NCBI GenBank assembly: GCA_030278955.1
Contig: JAOANR010000010.1
Location: 20,056,444-20,120,443, forward strand
DNA length: 64,000 nucleotides
Source: Hygrophila difformis
Taxonomy: Eukaryota > Streptophyta > Magnoliopsida > Lamiales > Acanthaceae
Reading direction: 5' to 3'
Notes under the pieces: generated by a model
Databases searched by the model: none
Seen by the model: only the letters and a program-made list of their open reading frames with translations
What the model was told of the DNA's origin: nothing
Position numbers and translations under genes: made by a program
Shown here: positions 59,061 to 64,000 of the stretch, in pieces
How the letters are laid out: the number at the start of each line of letters is the position of its first letter
How positions within the stretch are numbered: position 1 is the first letter of the stretch

Positions 59061-59662
59061 CTATTCTCTCCATCCCACTAATAGTGTCCCATTTCTTTTG
59101 GGCATGATGTTTCATGTGGGGATAGTTAGTATTTAAGGGGTAGATTAGTGTTTATAGTGGAGATAAATTAGGAAATTATATGATGTGATTGTAATGTATT
59201 AGAATTTTTAATTGGTTTATTTATGTGTGATGTGATAGTTGTGTGTTTGAAATTTTAATACTTCCTCCGTTTTTTTTGAAGGTTACACATCTCATTTGCA
59301 CGTATGCCAATGCACATTTTCAACGATTAATAACTCAAATTCGGTACAAGTGAAATTTCTAAAAATTTGATATTTAAAAACTACAAGATGATACGAATCC
59401 AACAAGATCTCACTTGGCTATATTTTGTGTTCTATAACTATAACAAAAATAGAAGTCAAAGTACTACAATGAACAGTAAAAAAAAGTCAAAACGTAATAT
59501 TTAAAAAAAAAACGGAGAGAGTATACTTATTTATTAATGTGATGTGATAGTAGTGAGTTTGTAATTAAAATATTTAATTATTTCCAAAAAGAGAAATATG
59601 ACAATTGTAGTGGGACGGATAGAAAGAAAAATGAGACATAATTAGTAGGACGGAGAGAGTAG
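59061..59662. mobile_element. Stowaway-like MITE, outer copy, split by another MITE
   Basis: CTATTCTCTCCATCCCACTA faces TAGTAGGACGGAGAGAGTAG between TA dinucleotides. Without the inner MITE it is about 340 bp. Subterminal gtcccatttctttt and gaaaaatgagacat are paired. Confidence 0.75.
59261..59521. mobile_element. Stowaway-like MITE, inner copy
   Basis: CTTCCTCCGTTTTTT faces AAAAAACGGAGAGAG between TA dinucleotides. 261 bp. The inner blocks (aacaagatctcacttgg) are the inverse-orientation family blocks. Confidence 0.8.
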
Positions 59663-59912
59663 TAATTAATAACGGTCGCATATAATCAGTACATCATCGC
59701 AATCGTAGTCTAATAGTCCAAACTAATCCAACCCATTTATTGAAATAGGCAAAGGGTTAGGGTTTGCCCACAGCAGCTTCCATTCAGCGTAAAATATTAA
59801 ATATACTACCCCACAATTTTGACTTTTATTTTCTTAACAAATCACAATCCAACCCCAGAATAAGGGAAAAGGGAGGAATATAGGGAATTGGTGGGGATAA
59901 ATTATTAGGTGT
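59663..59912. other. Spacer, nothing recognised
   Basis: It contains gggttagggtttgccc, a telo-box-like word common in plant promoters, but no gene follows. Confidence 0.3.
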
Positions 59913-59927
59913 GGGTGACGAGATATT

Positions 59928-60063
59928 TTTTAGGTGAGTATTAGGGTATCCCGGATCTTATTGGACCTAAGAGTAATCCCTCAAGTATTGGGTGAGTATT
60001 GAAGGGCTGTCTCTCCAAAGTCAGAATACTGTATATACAATGACTCGAATCCAAGACCTATCT
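59928..60063 (-). mobile_element. tRNA-derived SINE, copy 3
   Basis: The repeat gggtgacgagatatt (59913-59927) and gggtgaccagatatt (60064-60078) flank a body matching copies 1 and 2 in the taatccctcaag, gggtgag and tctctccaaag blocks. The B box is degraded (gactcgaatcc). Confidence 0.7.
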
Positions 60064-60702
60064 GGGTGACCAGATATTGTATTTTAATGTATTTGTTCAA
60101 TCTATAAGTTCCAATAAAAAATTTTAAGCCAGTTAATAAATATTATATTAAATCATACACATCGAAAATTAAAGTTGAAATAATAAAGTGACTAAATACA
60201 TTAATTTTTTTTGGTAAGGACTAAATACATTAATTGTTTACTCAGTTGGGTCTCAATCTATATTTGAGGAACCAATCCAGGAAACATTAAATATATGCTC
60301 TATCACTAAGTTTCAGCTCAAATATTAGTGAACATTCAATCTGCAACCACTCCACTCTCCAAGCATAAGGTTGTGATAACCAAAATTATCATATGTGTGT
60401 AAATCCCTTCAAGACTTATCTCCAACCTCTTGGAGCCTCCTGTTCCAAGCTTTTCTCGGACAATTTATGTGATGCAATCCTCTCTATGATCTTGAATTAA
60501 ATGGATATCAATGCGGCATGCCTTGAATGATCCCTTTATTTGACATCATCAACTTCAAACAAAGAGGCCATGAAAATCACCTCCTTCATTGATTATTCAC
60601 CTAAGGTTTAATAATGTAAAGATGACTGAATCATTAACATATATTATCGAAGAGTTGAAATCACCATTGAATATAAACTTCCTAATTTCGGTATGGATGA
60701 TC

Positions 60703-60861
60703 GGAAAAATATATCATATGGTCCTTTTCTTTTCAAAAAATCTAAAGTGATTTTTTGATTTTTTGTCCCTATTGGTCCTCTAAAATAGTGATAAAAAATT
60801 TTAAAAAATGACCATTTTGAATTTTTTTGGAAAGAAAAAGGACCATATTATGTAATTTTCC
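60703..60861. mobile_element. Small Mutator/foldback-like MITE, 159 bp
   Basis: A perfect 10-bp duplication ATGGATGATC (60693-60702, 60862-60871) flanks GGAAAAATATATCATATGG and, read inward from the right, GGAAAATTACATAATATGG. The ends resemble those of the foldback element at 37576-38465 (GGAAAA... then aggtcctttttctttt / tggtccttttctttt). Confidence 0.82.
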
Positions 60862-61074
60862 ATGGATGATCCAACAATGCACCTTTTTTTATCTGAATGT
60901 TGTTTATGAGTCGAAAAATGATCTCTCCAAAAGTTATCTTCATCCGCCACCAAGGAAATAATAATGTATGTGCAACAATCAAAAACATATGTAAGGTAAA
61001 TATTAGGCAATAACTTCACACTTCCATAGTTAAACCTCTTCCTAAGATAGGATAATTGTGTTGTCCAAAATATT

Positions 61075-61224
61075 CCCTACAACAATTTCGTGAGAAGACA
61101 ACGAAAAAGAAGACGAATTTCGTCACCTAAAACTTTTTCGCCTAACGAATTCGTCGCCTTGTTGGTCACCTCGTGCACTAGGACTAACAAGGCAACATAA
61201 CCTTTCCATAAATTTTTGGTAGTG
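61075..61224. mobile_element. CACTA-like MITE, 150 bp
   Basis: ATT duplications (61072-61074, 61225-61227) flank CCCTACAACAATTTCG and, read inward from the right, CACTACCAAAAATTTATG. One terminal base is mutated (CACTA to CCCTA). Subterminal cgtcgcc/ggcgac words are present. Confidence 0.6.
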
Positions 61225-61702
61225 ATTGTATCTATCCATGAAATTCCTTTGTCATTTGAGGAATCTTCCAGACTTCTGTAACTATCTTTTCATAAATACT
61301 TCACCTCTAGAAAGATTTGCCTTAGACTTTTTTTTGGAGTAAAAGTGAGGATTAAACTGCAAAAATTAGAAATGGCCAATTACAGCTGTATCCTTCATCT
61401 TCATAAATACTTTACCTCTTGGTTTCCATTACAGCTGTATCCTTCATCTTAAGGGTTAATAATATATACACTACAAGAATCCGGACAGGAGGCGACGATC
61501 CAGGGGTGAGGAACCGAGTTTCCCTCGCCCAAAGGCGATGATTGGGGTGAGAAAAGAGTGTCCTCGCTTCCAGGCGAGGAATAGGGCGAGCAATGTAGTT
61601 CTGTCGCCTACTGAGCGAGGGTCGGGGAGAGGAAACCATCGTCGTCGCTTGCCGAGCGAGAACAGGGGCGAGAACTTATATTTGTCGCCTTCGAATTTCA
61701 TT

Positions 61703-61735
61703 TAAGAATGCCCTACCCTCTGGAGGGCATTCTTA
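61703..61735. other. Perfect 12-bp-arm hairpin, 9-nt loop
   Basis: TAAGAATGCCCT and AGGGCATTCTTA face each other across ACCCTCTGG. It sits exactly where the subterminal repeats give way to the exon-like DNA. Confidence 0.85.
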
Positions 61736-61792
61736 TATTGGATCCAATTCTCCCACATCCCACGCATTACTCTCACAATTCGCACACCAAAA

Positions 61793-62165
61793 TGTTCGTA
61801 TTCCCAATTCAAAGTGAATCGTCGTCCGTAGCAGGAACTATGCGCGCGCCGGTTTCTTCCAAGAATCTAGGTTGTCGTGGTCGCCTCCGGCTACCCCGAA
61901 GAGGGATTGTCCCTGCGTACCCCAGAAAACGAACGGCCTGCGTAGAATCGATCCCGTCTAACCGAAGTAGAGACCGTTCTACATAAAAGACTAACCCGAG
62001 ACCTGCGTAGGTGTCTTCCTCGCCTTCCTCGTCTTCCTCGTCAGCGCTTCTATAACCATTCTTGGTACCCGCCTCCTTGTACACGCCGCCCCTGATCTGT
62101 GCAAGGCCACTGGAATGGAATCGCCTGTGGTGCTGCGTCACGACGGAGACAGCCTCCGGACAAGG
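61793..62165 (+). pseudogene. Exon-like first segment, unrecognised
   Basis: From ATG the frame MFVFPIQSESSSVAGTMRAP continues Arg/Pro-rich and stops at 61984-61986, so the possible donor CGGACAAG|GTATTG (62165) is reached only in another frame. The minus strand also has an open frame here (61809-62141, with an acidic run). I cannot decide the coding strand. The R/S-rich start would suit an organelle transit peptide. Confidence 0.25.
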
Positions 62166-62508
62166 TATTGCTCTTTATTTTCCCATTTGCCATTACTTGA
62201 TTAATTCAGTACTTTGCAGCAGCAATATCCGATTTCAGAACTAGGGTTATGGATAGATGGCGAATTGCATTAAATGGACATGTTGGACGGCAAAAGTAGC
62301 TGCAATTATTCATTTCTCCTTATTATAATTCTGACAAAAGTAGCTAAAATTTGTGAGTCTTGATGCGATGGATATAAGTGAAGAGCAGACACCTGGATGT
62401 TGTATGTGCTTCAATAGAATTAGTTGAACTATAAAATGTGTTTAAATGCTCAAGCATGATTGATGGTGAAGAGTTATATTTTGATTGGCATGATTGATGT
62501 TTGATCAG

Positions 62509-62653
62509 GAGAAATATGAGCAAATGGCAAAATTAATGAGAAGACAAAAGGAATGTATTAGATGGTTTCAACAGGTCGAAGGAAATAATTCAATAGAGCA
62601 AGAGAAGTTGAAGAATGTGTTGGAATTGGCAGAAGCAAAATGCAGCAATGCAG
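62509..62653 (+). pseudogene. Kinesin-14 (ATK-type) coiled-coil exon fragment
   Basis: A 145-nt open exon lies between an AG acceptor (gatcag) and a donor (AATGCAG|GTAATG). It encodes EKYEQMAKLMRRQKECIRW, FQQVEGNNSIEQEKLKNVLE and LAEAKCSNA. This resembles the stalk segment of plant minus-end kinesins of the ATK1/KIN-14 group (pattern K.EQM...I..LK.C.RW.QQ...). Motor domain and neighbouring exons are absent, so it is a fragment. Recognition is from memory of the family pattern. Confidence 0.55.
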
Positions 62654-62892
62654 GTAATGCCACCAATTAATTAAATTGTTCCGCATTTTTAAAGTTTAGT
62701 AATGATCATCTAAATTGAGTAATATACTATTTGCGTGGAATTGTCCATGCCTGAAGTTCTTGTTAATATTTTCTAGAGTCGCTTATACTTCCTCCTGTTT
62801 CTTGAATGTCTATTTTGTCAATGTTTATACTTTATAATTTGCATTATGAATATCTGAAAGTTTTCTGACCAACTCTGGGTATTAATTTGAAG

Positions 62893-63015
62893 GCAATGAT
62901 ATTGCTGTTTGGAATTGGTTATGCCGGAATAATATTTGAGGAATCTCTCGCCTTCAATAAAAGCAGAGTGGGACTTCTTATAGCTATCAGTTTGTGGGTT
63001 GTAAGGAGCATTGGG
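62893..63015 (+). pseudogene. NhaD-type Na+/H+ antiporter (NHD1-like) exon fragment
   Basis: Between acceptor GAAG|GCAATG and donor TTGGG|GTAAGG, 123 nt encode 41 residues: AMILLFGIGYAGIIFEESLA, FNKSRVGLLIAISLWVVRSI and a final G. This is a highly characteristic block of the chloroplast-envelope sodium:proton antiporter NHD1, covering two membrane helices. The next NHD1 exon (about residues APSPEIAV...) and the rest of the transporter are not found up to 64000, so this is a single captured exon. The kinesin exon lies 240 bp upstream in the same direction. Confidence 0.75.
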
Positions 63016-63862
63016 GTAAGGTTTAATGTCCTGATCATGGTCTTCAAATACTCTAACTTGCTTGGAGATATACTCTTTTAAGTTACATTTATTTGTTTAT
63101 TATTTCATGTAATTTTTGGTGATTGCCTGATTGGAGACTTATCCCTTAATGGAGGTAGGTGTTTCAGATTTTTGGTTTTTTTATTTATTTATATTGTTTG
63201 TTGTTTTATTGTATTTAGGAATAATAATACTTTGTTGTTTTGTTGTTTTTTATTGCGACTTGATCGCTGCATCCACCTCTTCTTCACTTTTTACTTGATC
63301 AAATAATGTCCATTACATATTTTCATTTATATAGTCATTTCAATGGTAGGTTTTGTCTTTTGCGTTTCCTGCTGCATTTTTTAAGAAACTTTATTTTCTG
63401 TGAATGTAATTGCTTTTAAGCAACATTTTCATTGTCTGATCAATGTAAATGTATGTAGGAAATATATTCATTTTGGGGGGTGTAATGCAAGCGAATCTCT
63501 TTATTGTTTTGAATTTTGATTTATTGGAGAATTGGAGTGCATTGTTTTTCATATTTGAGATAATGGTTTCCTTTTTTCTTATACTGCGTCATTTAATACA
63601 CTGGTTACTGTAACCAGGGGTTCATTTTCTTATTTGGTGGGTATGCAAATCGCATGTGTAGGTTGGCCCATTACATTGCTAGCTTGGAGGGCTGTATCAT
63701 TCATTGACAATTGGCAATACAGATGTTGGCGAGTTTATTGTTCCAATTCCTCATCTTAAGCATGTGAAGGTTTGATAAATAATCCTAAAAGTGATTCAAT
63801 GTTTCAGCTTTTTGCCTTTTTGTATTAAGTTCGAAAAGTCACAAAATTACTTATGGTGTTAG
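63016..63862. other. Intron-like T-rich spacer with one possible exon
   Basis: T-rich throughout. A possible exon near 63700-63770 encodes TIGNTDVGEFIVPIPHLKHVK up to a donor AAG|GTTTGA, in phase with the next segment. The gene is unrecognised. Confidence 0.3.
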
Positions 63863-64000
63863 GTTTCAAAGGTTGGGGGAGACCTATTATCGCCTCTTAT
63901 GGCACAAGGGATGTCTTGTTATCTAATAATGCTACTCAATGTTACTGGGTTTTCTGCAGATCTTGTTGGAAGGATGATACAACCCATTAATGTATCCCAG
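63863..64000 (+). pseudogene. Exon-like segment, partial at window end
   Basis: After acceptor GTTAG, 46 codons stay open to the window edge: VSKVGGDLLSPLMAQGMSCY, LIMLLNVTGFSADLVGRMIQ, PINVSQ. The composition is protein-like with a hydrophobic centre. I do not recognise the family. It may be unrelated to the NHD1 and kinesin exons. Confidence 0.35.

Larger units (their letters stand above)
60230..61330. repeat. Decayed relative of the solo LTR at 46734-47733
   Basis: Blocks align in the same order: ccaatccagga, attagtgaacattcaatctgc / attagcgaacacaaatctgc, cactccaatcgccaagc / cactccactctccaagc, and ataaatacttcacctct / ataaatactttgcctct near the end. Two small elements (60703-60861, 61075-61224) interrupt it. 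Termini are not preserved. Confidence 0.6.
61469..64000 (+). mobile_element. CACTA-type end with captured exons, open at window end
   Basis: CACTACAAGAATCCGG begins at 61469 and is followed by about 220 bp of GGCGACGA, GGCGAGG and CTCGCC words on both strands, the subterminal repeat pattern of CACTA elements. No TTCTTGTAGTG counterpart appears before the window ends, so the element is either longer than 2.5 kb or truncated. Behind the terminus are exon-like pieces with correct splice signals from unrelated genes. I infer a Pack-CACTA. A real multi-domain host gene next to a solo CACTA end is the alternative. Confidence 0.45.

Noticed and set aside
61809..62141. 110-aa minus-strand frame with an acidic run
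   Set aside because: It competes with the plus-strand exon-like reading. No family recognised and no splice context, so not called.
62893..63015. A complete NHD1 antiporter gene
   Set aside because: Only one exon matches. No upstream or downstream NHD1 exons are found within the window.

Overview
The window is plant nuclear DNA, almost certainly from a dicot. The evidence is a spliced full-size PDR/ABCG transporter gene, tRNA-derived SINEs, Ty1/copia elements with plant-type tRNA primer sites, Stowaway, Harbinger, hAT, Mutator and CACTA elements, Helitron-type helicase remnants and AT-rich spacers. The ABC protein resembles the NtPDR1-type cluster, but I do not name a species. There are no bacterial features, CRISPR arrays or rRNA genes.

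Layout. 1-1260: non-LTR retroelement RNase H remnant and a SINE. 1314-6046: copia A (+), badly decayed. 6115-11728: copia B (-), nearly identical LTRs but several stops in pol. 11798-13214: Mutator-like element full of TTCAGCGAC repeats. 13939-14061: possible small secreted Cys-rich peptide. 14546-29064: the one complete host gene, a minus-strand ABCG/PDR transporter reconstructed as 20 exons coding 1432 aa. Its fifth intron has swallowed copia C (19352-27644), which was itself hit by a SINE, a Harbinger-type MITE, two hAT-like elements and two Stowaway MITEs. 29277-36620: promoter-side microsatellite, LTR-like debris, a CACTA element, a hAT element and a second TTCAGCGAC Mutator-like element carrying nested Harbinger and hAT insertions. 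36660-46150: more RNase H debris split by a foldback element, then a PIF1/Helitron helicase split by about 5.6 kb of non-coding DNA that contains a periodic array of nested hairpins. 46734-47733: solo LTR. 48083-53357: copia D (-). 53988-54095: orphan terminal exon. 54122-58764: copia E (-), with no LTR difference seen by eye and one uninterrupted gag-pol frame, so very young. 59061-61224: MITEs, SINE and LTR relic. 61469 to the window end: a CACTA-type terminus followed by exon-like fragments of unrelated genes (a kinesin-14 coiled-coil exon, a plastid NhaD antiporter exon, and unrecognised exons), a candidate gene-capturing (Pack-CACTA) element.

How it works together. Only the ABCG transporter looks like a working host gene, and copia E is the only element with an apparently complete autonomous protein set. 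Everything else is an insertion record that can be ordered by nesting. The points most worth pursuing are the pair of Mutator-like elements with internal arrays in opposite orientation, the nested-hairpin array near 42.2-42.9 kb, and the chimeric exons behind the CACTA end.
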